Source: Chelatococcus composti
Lineage (GTDB): Bacteria > Pseudomonadota > Alphaproteobacteria > Rhizobiales > Beijerinckiaceae
NCBI RefSeq assembly: GCF_014201415.1
Contig: NZ_JACHEH010000003.1
Coordinates: 62,001-126,000, forward strand
Direction of reading: 5' to 3'
DNA: 64,000 nt
Under the pieces are notes generated by a model. That model had not been told where the DNA came from. It did not search any database and saw nothing but the letters and a program-made list of their open reading frames with translations. A program made the position numbers and the translations under genes. Below are positions 18,327 to 27,731 of this stretch, piece by piece. Each line of letters opens with the position of its first letter. Position 1 is the stretch's first letter.

Positions 18327-18358
18327 AAGGCCGGGCGGATCGCCCGGCCTTTTCTTTT
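18327..18358 (+). terminator. intrinsic terminator ending the dehydratase-DenD operon
   Basis: An 11-bp perfect stem (AAGGCCGGGCG at 18327-18337 with complement at 18341-18351), three-base loop, then TTTCTTTT. It lies between convergent genes. Confidence 0.88.
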
Positions 18359-18416
18359 GCTCACGGGTTGGCAGGCCGCTCTTTCGCGATCTGCCCTGGT
18401 TCGTTCGGCCCTGCCG

Positions 18417-19379
18417 TCACTTGCGCGGCCAGGGCGTCTCGGGGACGGGCGTCTTCGGGCCCTTGCCCTCGAACCACGACACGAGGTTGTCGACGACGAG
18501 CTGGCCCATGGCGTTGCGCGTGTAGACCGAGGCGGAACCGACGTGGGGCAGCAGCACCACGTGGTCCATGGCGATGAGCTCGGCCGGCACATGCGGCTCG
18601 TTCTCGAACACGTCGAGGCCGGCGGAGAGGATCCTGCCGTCGCGCAGCGCGGCGATGAGCGCCTTCTCGTCGACGACGGTGCCGCGACCGACGTTGATGA
18701 GGATGCCGTTCGGCCCGAGGGCGTTCAGCACCTCCTCGTTGACGATGTGATAGGTTGCGTCCCCGCCCGGCGCGACCACCATCAGCACGTCCACGTCGCG
18801 CGCCATGTCGACGAGGTTGTCGTAGTAGCGGTAGGGCACGTCGTCCTGCCGGCGGCGGCCGTGATAGGCGATCTCGAGGTCGAAGGCCTCGCAGCGCCTG
18901 GCGATGGCCTTGCCGATGCGGCCGAGGCCGAGGATGCCGATCTTGCGCTCGCGCAGGGTGGTGGTGAGCGGATAGGGCTTCTCCAGCCACTTGCCGGCAC
19001 GCAGGTAGCGGTCCACCTGCGGAATCTGGCGGACGGTGGCGAGCAGCAGGCCCAGCGCCAGGTCCGCCACCTCGCCGGTGAGCACGTCAGGGGTGTTGGT
19101 GACGATGATGCCCCGCTCGGCGGCCGCCTTCACGTCGATGCCGTCGTAGCCGACGCCGAAGTTGGCGATGATCTCAAGCGCCGGAAGCTTCTCGATGAGC
19201 GCCCGGTCCGCCTTTCCGGCCCCGCCGGCGGCGACGCCGCGGATGCGCGGGCCCACCTCGCGGAAGAAGGCTGCCTCGTCCCCGACCTCGGCCAGCTTGT
19301 GCAGCGTGAAGTGCTTGGTCAGCCCCTCTTCGATGAGCGGCATGATGGGGCGGACAAGAAGAATCTCGGGCTTGCTCAC
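18417..19379 (-). CDS. D-isomer-specific 2-hydroxyacid dehydrogenase (glyoxylate/hydroxypyruvate reductase-like)
   Basis: 320-residue NAD(P)-dependent enzyme, standard length. The Rossmann motif GILGLGRIGKAIARR, the catalytic Arg in NVGRGTVVDE, Glu in DVFENEPHVP and His in LLPHVGSASV are all present. The basic pair after the second Rossmann strand (HGRRRQ) suggests NADP(H) preference, as in GhrB/hydroxypyruvate reductases. It is transcribed away from the ABC importer across a 346-base gap holding a palindromic operator candidate, so it is probably under the same control. It could reduce a 2-keto acid or glyoxylate made by the neighbouring catabolic genes. Confidence 0.9.
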   Translation of the reverse strand: MSKPEILLVRPIMPLIEEGLTKHFTLHKLAEVGDEAAFFREVGPRIRGVAAGGAGKADRALIEKLPALEIIANFGVGYDGIDVKAAAERGIIVTNTPDVLTGEVADLALGLLLATVRQIPQVDRYLRAGKWLEKPYPLTTTLRERKIGILGLGRIGKAIARRCEAFDLEIAYHGRRRQDDVPYRYYDNLVDMARDVDVLMVVAPGGDATYHIVNEEVLNALGPNGILINVGRGTVVDEKALIAALRDGRILSAGLDVFENEPHVPAELIAMDHVVLLPHVGSASVYTRNAMGQLVVDNLVSWFEGKGPKTPVPETPWPRK

Positions 19380-19418
19380 GGGTGCGTTTCCTTGGCTGTC
19401 GTTGGGTTTCGCCGGCTT

Positions 19419-19434
19419 AAGCGTTTAAACGATT
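19419..19434. promoter_or_regulatory. 16-bp near-perfect palindrome, putative LacI-family operator
   Basis: AAGCGTTTAAACGATT has one mismatched pair around a perfect CGTTTAAACG core. It lies 40 bases upstream of the 2-hydroxyacid dehydrogenase start, between a TTGAAT and a TAAGCC spaced 17 bases apart on the minus strand, in the divergent region that also serves the ABC importer genes. The other bases of 19380-19725 show no credible gene. A central CG inside an A/T-flanked palindrome is the usual form of LacI/GalR operators. Confidence 0.5.
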
Positions 19435-19725
19435 GAATTCAAGTTGAGACCCGGCTAGCGTTACGGTCAACAAGGTGTCGCGCAGATGCGGCACACCAAT
19501 GACAGCCGGATCACCGGCGAAGGGGAAACGGCCTTCACGGGCCCAGGGGAGGGAGACGGCGTGCACGACAGGTCGCGCATCTCAGCTTTTCGCGATGGCA
19601 AGGTTTCCGTCTTGCGCAGAAACTGCGTTTGACGAACGATTTCGCGTGTCCTGATGCCGCTCAAGGCTTCGGGGCGAGTAGTGTTGCGGCCGGAAGAGCC
19701 GCCTCAAAAGGGACGGTCGACTTAA

Positions 19726-20790
<1,065 letters not shown>

Positions 20791-20799
20791 GGGTTTCGG

Positions 20800-20821
20800 C
20801 CGCAGCCCCGGGGGGCTGCGG
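20800..20821 (+). other. GC-rich stem-loop between ATPase and binding-protein genes
   Basis: CCGCAGCCCC and its complement (20812-20821) form a tight hairpin with no T tract after it. It is more likely an RNA-stabilising or attenuating element within the transport operon than a full terminator. Confidence 0.5.
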
Positions 20822-20908
20822 TCGTGATGGCGGTGTCGTCACGAAGAATGGCGAAGGGACGGCCGCACCGCGCAATGAGTTGCGTCCCATCACATCGGAG
20901 GATTGCCC

Positions 20909-22225
20909 ATGACCATTTCAAGACGCGATTTGCTTCTCGGCGGCGCCGGCCTCGCGGCCGGTGCAGCCGGCATGTCCCTGCTCGGTTCCGGGCCGGCACG
21001 CGCTCAGTCGGCCCTGAAGTTCACGCCCGAGCCGGGGGCCTCGCTGCGCGTGCTGCGCTGGTCGCCCTTCGTCAAGGGGGATGAGGATTCCTGGCTCGCC
21101 AACACCAAGAAGTTCACGGAGCTCACCGGCGTCGAGGTCCGCATCGACAAGGAGAGCTGGGAGGACATCCGCCCGAAGGCGGCGGTCGCGGCCAACGTCG
21201 GCTCCGGCCCGGACATCATGTGGGTGTGGTTCGACGACGCCCACCAGTATCCGGACAAGCTCCTCGACGTGACCGACCTCGCCGACGACCTGGCCTCGCG
21301 CTATGGTGGCTGGTATGCCGGCCCCGAGGGCTATGCCAAGCGTGACGGGCGGTTCATCGGCATTCCGCTCGCCACCATCGGCAACGCCATCTGCTATCGC
21401 GAGAGCTGGGTGAAGGAGGCCGGCTTCAGCGAGTTCCCGAAGGACACCCAGGGCTTCCTGGAACTGTGCAAGGCGCTGAAGGCCAACGGCCACCCGGCGG
21501 GCTTCCCGCACGGCAAGGCCGTGGGCGACGGCAACAACTATGCCCACTGGCTGCTGTGGAGCCACGGCGGCAAGATGGTCGACGAGAACGGCAAGGTCGT
21601 CATCAACAGCCCGGAGACCATCGAGGCGCTGAAATACGCCCGTGAGCTCTACCAGACCTTCATCCCCGGTACCGAGAGCTGGCTGGACGTCAACAACAAC
21701 CGCGCCTTCCTTGCGGGTGAGATCTCGCTCACGGCCAACGGCGTGTCGCTCTACTACTCCGCCAAGAACGACCCGAAGCTGGCGGAGATGGCGGAGGACA
21801 TCAAGACGACCAACCTGCCGATCGGCCCGGTTGGCGAGTCTGTGGAGCTGCACCAGACGACGACGGCGGTGATCTTCAAGTACACGAAGTATCCGGAGGC
21901 GGCGAAGGCCTATCTGCAGTTCATGTTCGAGGCCGACCAGATGAACAACTGGATCGAGGGCTCGAACGCCTACTGCTGCCAGACGCTGAAGGCCTACGCC
22001 AGCAACCCCATCTGGAAGGCGACTCCGCTGCACGAGCCCTACGCGAAGGCATCCGAGACGCTGCGGCCCAACGGTTATGCCGGCCCGCTCGGCTATGCCT
22101 CGGCTGCCGTGATGGCCGACTACGTGCTGGTCGACATGTTCGCCGAGGCCGCGACCGGCCAGCGTACGCCGGAGGAGGCCGCCAAGCGCGCCGAGCAGCG
22201 CGCCAACCGCTACTATCGGGTGTGA
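20909..22225 (+). CDS. ABC transporter extracellular solute-binding protein (family 1)
   Basis: 438-residue periplasmic protein with a Tat signal: SRRDLLLGGAGLAAGAAG then GPARAQS, cut near residue 31-33. The ATG at 20909 is preferred over the in-frame TTG six bases earlier because GGAGG is placed eight bases before it. The mature chain has family-1 features such as the WEDIRPKAAVAANVGSGPDI segment and the hinge region WLLWSHGGKMVDENGK. It delivers the ligand to the two following permeases. Family-1 proteins bind sugars, polyols or glycerol-phosphate; ligand is undetermined here. Confidence 0.92.
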   Translation: MTISRRDLLLGGAGLAAGAAGMSLLGSGPARAQSALKFTPEPGASLRVLRWSPFVKGDEDSWLANTKKFTELTGVEVRIDKESWEDIRPKAAVAANVGSGPDIMWVWFDDAHQYPDKLLDVTDLADDLASRYGGWYAGPEGYAKRDGRFIGIPLATIGNAICYRESWVKEAGFSEFPKDTQGFLELCKALKANGHPAGFPHGKAVGDGNNYAHWLLWSHGGKMVDENGKVVINSPETIEALKYARELYQTFIPGTESWLDVNNNRAFLAGEISLTANGVSLYYSAKNDPKLAEMAEDIKTTNLPIGPVGESVELHQTTTAVIFKYTKYPEAAKAYLQFMFEADQMNNWIEGSNAYCCQTLKAYASNPIWKATPLHEPYAKASETLRPNGYAGPLGYASAAVMADYVLVDMFAEAATGQRTPEEAAKRAEQRANRYYRV

Positions 22226-22232
22226 TCATCGG

Positions 22233-22259
22233 AGGGGCGGCGGCATCGCCGCCGCCCCT
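22233..22259 (+). other. strong stem-loop between binding-protein and permease genes
   Basis: A 12-bp perfect stem (AGGGGCGGCGGC at 22233-22244, complement 22248-22259) with a three-base loop starts seven bases after the stop codon. There is no T tract. Such hairpins commonly protect the binding-protein mRNA and lower permease expression. Confidence 0.65.
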
Positions 22260-22328
22260 TCACGGCCGTCGCGGTTCCCTGTCTGGCCGAGCGGCGGACT
22301 GTTTTTCAGAATAACCGGAGAGCGGCGC

Positions 22329-23276
22329 ATGTCCGTCAGTGCCGATACGATAACGGCTGCCCCTTCGTCGCGCTGGAGCCTGTCCCGGCTCGCGCACGAC
22401 CACAACTTCCTTGGCCTCCTCTTCCTGCTGCCGGCGGCCGTTTTTCTGCTGGTCTTCCTCACCTATCCGCTCGGCCTCGGCGTCTGGCTGGGCTTCACCG
22501 ACACGCGAATCGGCCGCGCCGGCGTCTTCGTGGGGCTGGAAAACTACGAGCTCCTGTGGGAGGACCAGATCTTCTGGCTCTCGGTGTTCAACACCATCCT
22601 CTACACCACCGTCGCCTCGGTTCTGAAGTTCGCACTGGGGCTGTGGCTGGCGCTGATCCTCAACGAGCGGCTGCCGTTCAAGGCCTTCTTCCGGGCCATC
22701 GTGCTGCTGCCGTGGGTCGTGCCGACGGTGCTGTCGGCCATCGCCTTCTGGTGGATCTACGACGCGCAGTTCTCCATCATTTCCTGGGCGCTGCAGCGCA
22801 TGGGCCTCATCGATGCGCCCATCAACTTCCTCGGTGACGCGACGAATGCGCGGGCTTCGGTGATCGCGGCCAACGTCTGGCGCGGCATTCCCTTCGTCGC
22901 CATCTCGCTGCTCGCCGGCCTGCAGACCATTCCGCCCTCGCTGCACGAGGCGGCGACGCTGGACGGCGCCACGTCCTGGCAGCGCTTCCGCTATATCACG
23001 CTGCCCATGCTGACGCCGATCATCGCCGTCGTGATGACCTTCTCGGTGCTGTTCACCTTCACCGACTTCCAGCTCATCTACGTGCTGACGCGCGGCGGGC
23101 CGCTCAACGCCACGCATCTCATGGCGACGTTGAGCTTCCAGCGCGCCATTCCGGGCGGGCAGCTCGGCGAGGGCGCGGCGATCGCGGTCGCCATGATCCC
23201 CTTCCTGCTCGCTGCCATCCTGTTCAGCTACTTCGGCCTGCAGCGCCGCCGCTGGCAGCAGGGCGGGGCCGATTGA
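22329..23276 (+). CDS. ABC transporter permease (MalF/UgpA type)
   Basis: 315-residue inner-membrane protein with about six membrane helices; the first is LFLLPAAVFLLVFLTYPLGL (about 33-52). The EAA loop that docks on the ATPase is seen as LHEAATLDGATSWQRFRYITLPML (about 215-240). It follows the binding-protein gene and precedes the second permease by ten bases. Confidence 0.94.
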   Translation: MSVSADTITAAPSSRWSLSRLAHDHNFLGLLFLLPAAVFLLVFLTYPLGLGVWLGFTDTRIGRAGVFVGLENYELLWEDQIFWLSVFNTILYTTVASVLKFALGLWLALILNERLPFKAFFRAIVLLPWVVPTVLSAIAFWWIYDAQFSIISWALQRMGLIDAPINFLGDATNARASVIAANVWRGIPFVAISLLAGLQTIPPSLHEAATLDGATSWQRFRYITLPMLTPIIAVVMTFSVLFTFTDFQLIYVLTRGGPLNATHLMATLSFQRAIPGGQLGEGAAIAVAMIPFLLAAILFSYFGLQRRRWQQGGAD

Positions 23277-23286
23277 GGAGACACCG

Positions 23287-24192
23287 ATGAGCGCTTCCAC
23301 CCAAACGGCGCCTGTTCGCGAGCCCCTCGTCGGCGACGAGGGAGGGATGGGCTATCTCGAGCGCCTGCCGCGCCGGCTCGTGACGGTCTACCTGCCGCTT
23401 TTCGTCTTCCTGTTCGTCCTGCTGTTCCCGTTCTACTGGATGGCGATCACCGCCATCAAACCGAATGCGCAGCTGACGGACTACAACAACTACAGCCCCT
23501 TCTGGGTGGTGGAGCCGACGCTCGACCACATCCGCTACCTGCTGTTCGAGACCTCGTATCCCGGCTGGCTCGTGAACACGATTATCGTCGCAGTGGCGGC
23601 AACCTTCGTGTCGCTCGTCACCTCGGTGTTCGCGGCCTATGCCATCGAGCGGCTGCGCTTCAGGGGGGCGCGCTTCGTCGGCCTCGCCATCTTCCTCGCC
23701 TATCTGGTGCCGCCGTCGATCCTGTTCATCCCGCTGGCGCTGATGGTGTTCAACTTCGGCATCTACGACACCAAGCTGGCGCTCATCTTCACCTATCCGA
23801 CCTTCCTCGTGCCGTTCTGCACATGGCTGCTGATGGGCTATTTCCGCTCCATCCCCTACGAGCTCGAGGAGTGCGCGCTGATCGACGGTGCCTCGCGCTG
23901 GCAGATCCTCATGAAGGTGCTGCTGCCGCTGTCGGTGCCGGGGCTCATCTCGGCCGGCATCTTCGCCTTCACGCTGTCGTGGAACGAGTTCATCTACGCG
24001 CTGACCTTCATCGCCTCGTCGGAGAACAAGACGGTGCCGGTGGGCGTGCTGACGGAGCTCGTCCGTTCGGACGTCTATGAATGGGGCTCGCTGATGGCCG
24101 GCGCGCTCATCGGCTCGCTGCCGGTCGTCATCCTCTATTCCTTCTTCGTTGAGCACTATGTCTCGTCGATGACCGGCGCGGTGAAGGAATAG
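23287..24192 (+). CDS. ABC transporter permease (MalG/UgpE type)
   Basis: 301-residue inner-membrane protein, about six helices; TM1 is YLPLFVFLFVLLFPFYWMAI (about 37-56). The EAA motif appears as LEECALIDGASRWQILMKVLLPLS (about 196-219), followed by the MalG-like SWNEFIYALTF. It is the last gene of the importer operon, closed by an intrinsic terminator. Confidence 0.94.
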   Translation: MSASTQTAPVREPLVGDEGGMGYLERLPRRLVTVYLPLFVFLFVLLFPFYWMAITAIKPNAQLTDYNNYSPFWVVEPTLDHIRYLLFETSYPGWLVNTIIVAVAATFVSLVTSVFAAYAIERLRFRGARFVGLAIFLAYLVPPSILFIPLALMVFNFGIYDTKLALIFTYPTFLVPFCTWLLMGYFRSIPYELEECALIDGASRWQILMKVLLPLSVPGLISAGIFAFTLSWNEFIYALTFIASSENKTVPVGVLTELVRSDVYEWGSLMAGALIGSLPVVILYSFFVEHYVSSMTGAVKE

Positions 24193-24220
24193 ACACGGCT
24201 GACAGGCACAGTCCGCTGCG

Positions 24221-24253
24221 ATGCCCGCGCCCGTCGCGGGCATTCGCTTTTTT
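24221..24253 (+). terminator. intrinsic terminator after the ABC importer operon
   Basis: A nine-base perfect stem (ATGCCCGCG at 24221-24229, complement at 24235-24243) with a five-base loop is followed by TCGCTTTTTT. It lies between the importer and the convergent LacI regulator gene. Confidence 0.88.
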
Positions 24254-24300
24254 GGGAAGACGGGTGGCAGCGAGTGCGGGGCGACGGAGCGTCGGCCCCG

Positions 24301-25347
24301 TCAGCGCAGCGGGCAGGTGGAGTTGCGTACCACGAGGCGCGGCTCCAGCACGACGCGGCGCACGTCGGCCTGCGGGTCGGCGATGCGGCGGATGAGCAGT
24401 TCGGCGGCGCTCTGGCCCATCTCGAGCTGGCGGTTGTGGATTGTGGTCAGGGCCGGGTACCACTGCGCTGCCTCGGCGACGTCGTCGCAGCCGACGATGG
24501 AGAAGTTGACGCCCGCCTCGCGTCCGGCGTGGCGCAGGCCGAGCATGGCGCCGAAGGCGACGAGATCATTGAAGCACACGGCGGCCGTCGGCGGGTCGTC
24601 GAGCTGCAGCAGGCGCTGGATGCTGCGGAAGCCCAGCTCGCGCGTGCCGAAGCCCTCCACGACGAGGGAGGGATCGAAGCGGATGCCGTGGCGGGCGAGC
24701 ATGTTGCGGTAGCCGGTCCTGCGGTTGTTGCCCGTGGAGATCAGCGTGTTGCCGCCGATGAGCGCGATGCGCCGGTGCCCGAGCGCGAGCAGGTGCTCGA
24801 CAGCCAGCTCCATGCCGCGCGCATCGTCGGAGCCCGCGAAGTCGAGGGTCGTACCCGGCACCTCGCGCGAGACCTGGACGACGGGGATGCCGGCCGAGGT
24901 CAGGAGGCGCAGGTTGGCGCTGGTGGTGCCGCCGGCAGGGCAGATGATCATGCCGTCGGGCCTGTATTCGCGAAGCGTCGCGAAGACCTTGTTCTGCTTC
25001 TCCAGGCTTTCGGAATAGGTGCCGAGCAGGATCGAGAGGCCGTTGCGGCTCGCCGTGTCCTCGATGGTGCTGAGCAGCTCGGTGAAGTAGGGGTTGGTGA
25101 TGTCGTGGAAGGCGACCGCGATGATGTTGGTGCGCGCGGTGCGCAGGCTGGCGGCGCTGCGGTTGTAGACATAGCCGAGCTCGCGGGCGAGTTCCTGCAC
25201 GCGCTGCTTGGTGCTCTCGGCCACGACGGCGCTGTCTCGCAGCGCGAGCGAGACCGTCGCCGTGGAAAGGGAGAGCTTGTCGGCGATGACCTGAAGCGTT
25301 ACACGGCCGCGTTCCTGGCCCTCGTTCATCAAGCCATCGACGGTCAT
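24301..25347 (-). CDS. LacI family transcriptional regulator
   Basis: 348-residue repressor. The N-terminal helix-turn-helix and hinge run VTLQVIADKLSLSTATVSLALRD ... YVYNRSAASLRT (about 15-70), then a periplasmic-binding-like effector domain with IIAVAFHDITNPYFTELLS and GCDDVAEAAQWYPALTTI. The start at 25347 has GGGGGAAG nearby; the open frame extends 60 bases further 5' without similarity. Convergent with the ABC importer, it is the likely sugar- or sugar-acid-responsive regulator of the 12.6-24.2 kb genes; candidate sites are at 12577 and 19419. Confidence 0.92.
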   Translation of the reverse strand: MTVDGLMNEGQERGRVTLQVIADKLSLSTATVSLALRDSAVVAESTKQRVQELARELGYVYNRSAASLRTARTNIIAVAFHDITNPYFTELLSTIEDTASRNGLSILLGTYSESLEKQNKVFATLREYRPDGMIICPAGGTTSANLRLLTSAGIPVVQVSREVPGTTLDFAGSDDARGMELAVEHLLALGHRRIALIGGNTLISTGNNRRTGYRNMLARHGIRFDPSLVVEGFGTRELGFRSIQRLLQLDDPPTAAVCFNDLVAFGAMLGLRHAGREAGVNFSIVGCDDVAEAAQWYPALTTIHNRQLEMGQSAAELLIRRIADPQADVRRVVLEPRLVVRNSTCPLR

Positions 25348-25483
25348 AGTCTGCGCTTCCCCCTCGGACTGCCCCGGTCGGCGGGGCCTCGCACCTTTCG
25401 CAAGCACGCATTTTCAATCGAATTAAGTCAAGGGGCCATTTGGCGAATCCATTCTTGAACTGCTGTGCTGGAAAGGCGTGACC

Positions 25484-26407
25484 TCAGCCGGCCGTCCGGT
25501 CTGTGGAGGTCTTCTGCTCCCGCTCGCGATAGAGCAGATAAAGCCCTGAGAGGACGACGATGCCCGCGCCGGTGAGGGTCCATGCGTCCGGCACGTCGCC
25601 GAAGACGATGAGGCCAAGCGCGATCATCCAAACGATCTGGGTGTAGATGAACGGCGCCAGAACGGGCGCCGGGGCATAGCGATGGGCGACGATCAGCAGC
25701 CAGTGCCCGAGGGCGCCGAAGGCGCCGACGGCGAACATGACGAGCCAGACCATGAGCGAGGGCGGCGCCGTCCAGACGAAGGGAATGATCGGCGTCGTCA
25801 GCACAACCCCGGCGAAGCCGGAATAGACCATCGTCGTCTCGGACGAATCGTGCGCGGCCAGAACGCGGGTGGCGAGGCTGTAGAGGGCGTAGCAGAAGGC
25901 GCCGGCGACGGAGAGCAGCGCGGCCGGATGCAGCCCGCCGATGCCGGGCCGGGTGACGACGAGGACGCCGACGAAACCGACGGCGATGGCGGCAAGCCGC
26001 CTGGGCCCCGCCCATTCGCCGAGGAGCGGGCCGGCAATGAGCGCCACGATGAGTGGTGTCGAGAACAGGATCGACATCGTCTCGACGAGCTGCAGGTAGC
26101 GCAGGGCAAAGAAGTTGAGAATCGTCGAGAGGAAAAGCAGCAGCGAGCGCGCGAGCTGCAGCGCGAGCCGGTTCGACTTGAGGGCGCCAGGATGGGTGAC
26201 CGGGTTGATGAGCGCCGTGACAAAGAGGATGCTGCCGATGTAGCGCACCCAGACCGTCTGGATGGGGTCCATGTAGCGGTTGAGCCACTTGGCGCTCGTG
26301 TCGAGGCAGGCGAAGCACATGAGGGCGCCGCACATGAGCGTGATGGCGAGCAGCCGGTCCCTGCGCGCCTTCTCATCCGCCGCGTCGAGCGAAGCCTGCG
26401 ACGTCAT
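25484..26407 (-). CDS. DMT superfamily transporter (EamA domains)
   Basis: 307-residue membrane protein with ten hydrophobic helices in two EamA repeats (about 20-150 and 165-295). Typical motifs are LRYLQLVETMSILFSTPLIVAL at the end of repeat one and the matching PFIYTQIVWMIALGLIVFGD in repeat two. Family members export metabolites or amino acids; substrate unknown. It is the last of a minus-strand run beginning with the MarR gene, 121 bases downstream of it. Confidence 0.9.
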   Translation of the reverse strand: MTSQASLDAADEKARRDRLLAITLMCGALMCFACLDTSAKWLNRYMDPIQTVWVRYIGSILFVTALINPVTHPGALKSNRLALQLARSLLLFLSTILNFFALRYLQLVETMSILFSTPLIVALIAGPLLGEWAGPRRLAAIAVGFVGVLVVTRPGIGGLHPAALLSVAGAFCYALYSLATRVLAAHDSSETTMVYSGFAGVVLTTPIIPFVWTAPPSLMVWLVMFAVGAFGALGHWLLIVAHRYAPAPVLAPFIYTQIVWMIALGLIVFGDVPDAWTLTGAGIVVLSGLYLLYREREQKTSTDRTAG

Positions 26408-26528
26408 GTGCCGGTTTCAACCGTTTTGATCGAGCCTGCATGACGCTAGACCAGGAGCAGGTGAGGAGGCAGGCGTTCCCTCGCAGGGCTCCCCTGCACC
26501 TTGCGCGTTGCTGCGCTGCGGCGAGCGT

Positions 26529-27038
26529 TCAGCCGACCGAGGCGACGGCCGGCGTATCCTCCATGTCGTCCGGATCGTCGTCGAGGCCCATGGCACCGTC
26601 TGCGGTGCCACTGGCGGCGAGATTCCTGGCCACCTTGCGCAGCAGCTTGCGCAGGCGCTTGCGGTCCTTGTTGTCGAGGCCGCGCAGCAGCTCGTTCTCC
26701 ACCTCGTTCCAGAGATTGTCGATGGACGATGCGCGGCGGGCGCCTTCTTCCGTCAGTCGCACGACGACGACGCGGGCATCGCCCGGCTCGGTGGCGCGCT
26801 CGACGAGGCCCTGGGCGGCAAGGCGCGCGACGGTCTTGGAGGCGGTGGGCGGCTTCACCCGGAGGAGGCTGGCCAGCTCGCCCATGGTCAGCGTCCTGCC
26901 ACCGACGAGGGCCTGCAGCACCTGCTCCTGGCCGGGAAACAGGCCGAGGCGGTTGAGCCGCTCGCCGACGCGCGTGCGGTGGAGGCGGGCCGCGTGGACA
27001 AGGGCCCACCCGACACTCTTGGCGACCGGGTGTTTCAT
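26529..27038 (-). CDS. MarR family transcriptional regulator
   Basis: 169-residue winged-helix regulator. The DNA-binding part is seen as LTMGELASLLRVKPPTASKTVARLAAQGLVER (about 50-80), followed by the wing with GDARVVVVRLTEEG. The C-terminal tail (about 145-169) is acidic, DDDPDDMED, and unusual for the family. The start at 27038 gives the normal family N-terminus and has GAGG upstream. It lies 99 bases downstream of the quinone-reductase-like gene in the same direction and may regulate that cluster. Confidence 0.9.
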   Translation of the reverse strand: MKHPVAKSVGWALVHAARLHRTRVGERLNRLGLFPGQEQVLQALVGGRTLTMGELASLLRVKPPTASKTVARLAAQGLVERATEPGDARVVVVRLTEEGARRASSIDNLWNEVENELLRGLDNKDRKRLRKLLRKVARNLAASGTADGAMGLDDDPDDMEDTPAVASVG

Positions 27039-27137
27039 TGCGGGCCTCGAACGGTTTCGCCCATTGAAGGGCTTGCCTGCCGTCAGAATAATGGTCGCCC
27101 GGTTGCGACACTTCAATGACAACCGGCATGGGCGCGG

Positions 27138-27725
27138 TCAGATGCGGCCGAGAACGCGCTCGACCTTGGCGAGGAAGCGGCGGCGTTCGTCCTCCGTCAC
27201 CGTGTCCATGGAATGCAGGCCGAGCCAGAGGCGCTTGCACCTCAGGCCGCACAGGGCGCCGATGCCGGTCAGCAGCATGCGCCTGCCGGGCATGCCCATG
27301 AACCACCACCACCAGCGCGGGCTGCCGAGGGTGGAGATGGCGGCGATGAGGCGGATGTGGTGCAGGGCGCCGACGGTTGGCTTGCCACGCTCGGGCATCC
27401 GGAAGGTGGCGTGCGGCACGAAGACCCGCTCGAGCCAGCCCTTCAGCATGGCTGGCGGGCCATACCACCACGTGGGGTGGACGAAGACGAGGCCCTCTGC
27501 CCAGCGCACGAGGGCGAGGTGGTTGGCGACCGGTGCCTCGTTGGCACCGGGCGTGTGATAGCCCCGCCGTTCCTCCGCGCTCATCACCGGATCGAAGCCC
27601 TCGGCATAGAGGTCGAGCAGGTGCACCTCGTGGCCGCGGCGCGACAGGGTGGCGAGGGCCGTATCGCGCACAGCGGCCGTGAAGCTTTCCGCGCACGGGT
27701 GGCAGTAGACGAGGAGAATGCGCAT
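27138..27725 (-). CDS. NAD(P)H-dependent oxidoreductase, flavodoxin-like (NQO/KefF type)
   Basis: 195-residue FMN/FAD flavoprotein of the quinone-reductase fold. The flavin-binding start ILLVYCHPCAESFTAAV, the HPTWWYGPPAMLKGWLERVF segment that holds the isoalloxazine, and STLGSPRWWWWF are typical. The gene begins six bases after the stop of the FAD oxidase gene, so it is part of the amidohydrolase operon. It probably reduces quinones or aromatic compounds; a link to the FAD oxidase is possible but unproven. Confidence 0.88.
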   Translation of the reverse strand: MRILLVYCHPCAESFTAAVRDTALATLSRRGHEVHLLDLYAEGFDPVMSAEERRGYHTPGANEAPVANHLALVRWAEGLVFVHPTWWYGPPAMLKGWLERVFVPHATFRMPERGKPTVGALHHIRLIAAISTLGSPRWWWWFMGMPGRRMLLTGIGALCGLRCKRLWLGLHSMDTVTEDERRRFLAKVERVLGRI

Positions 27726-27731
27726 CGGCCG

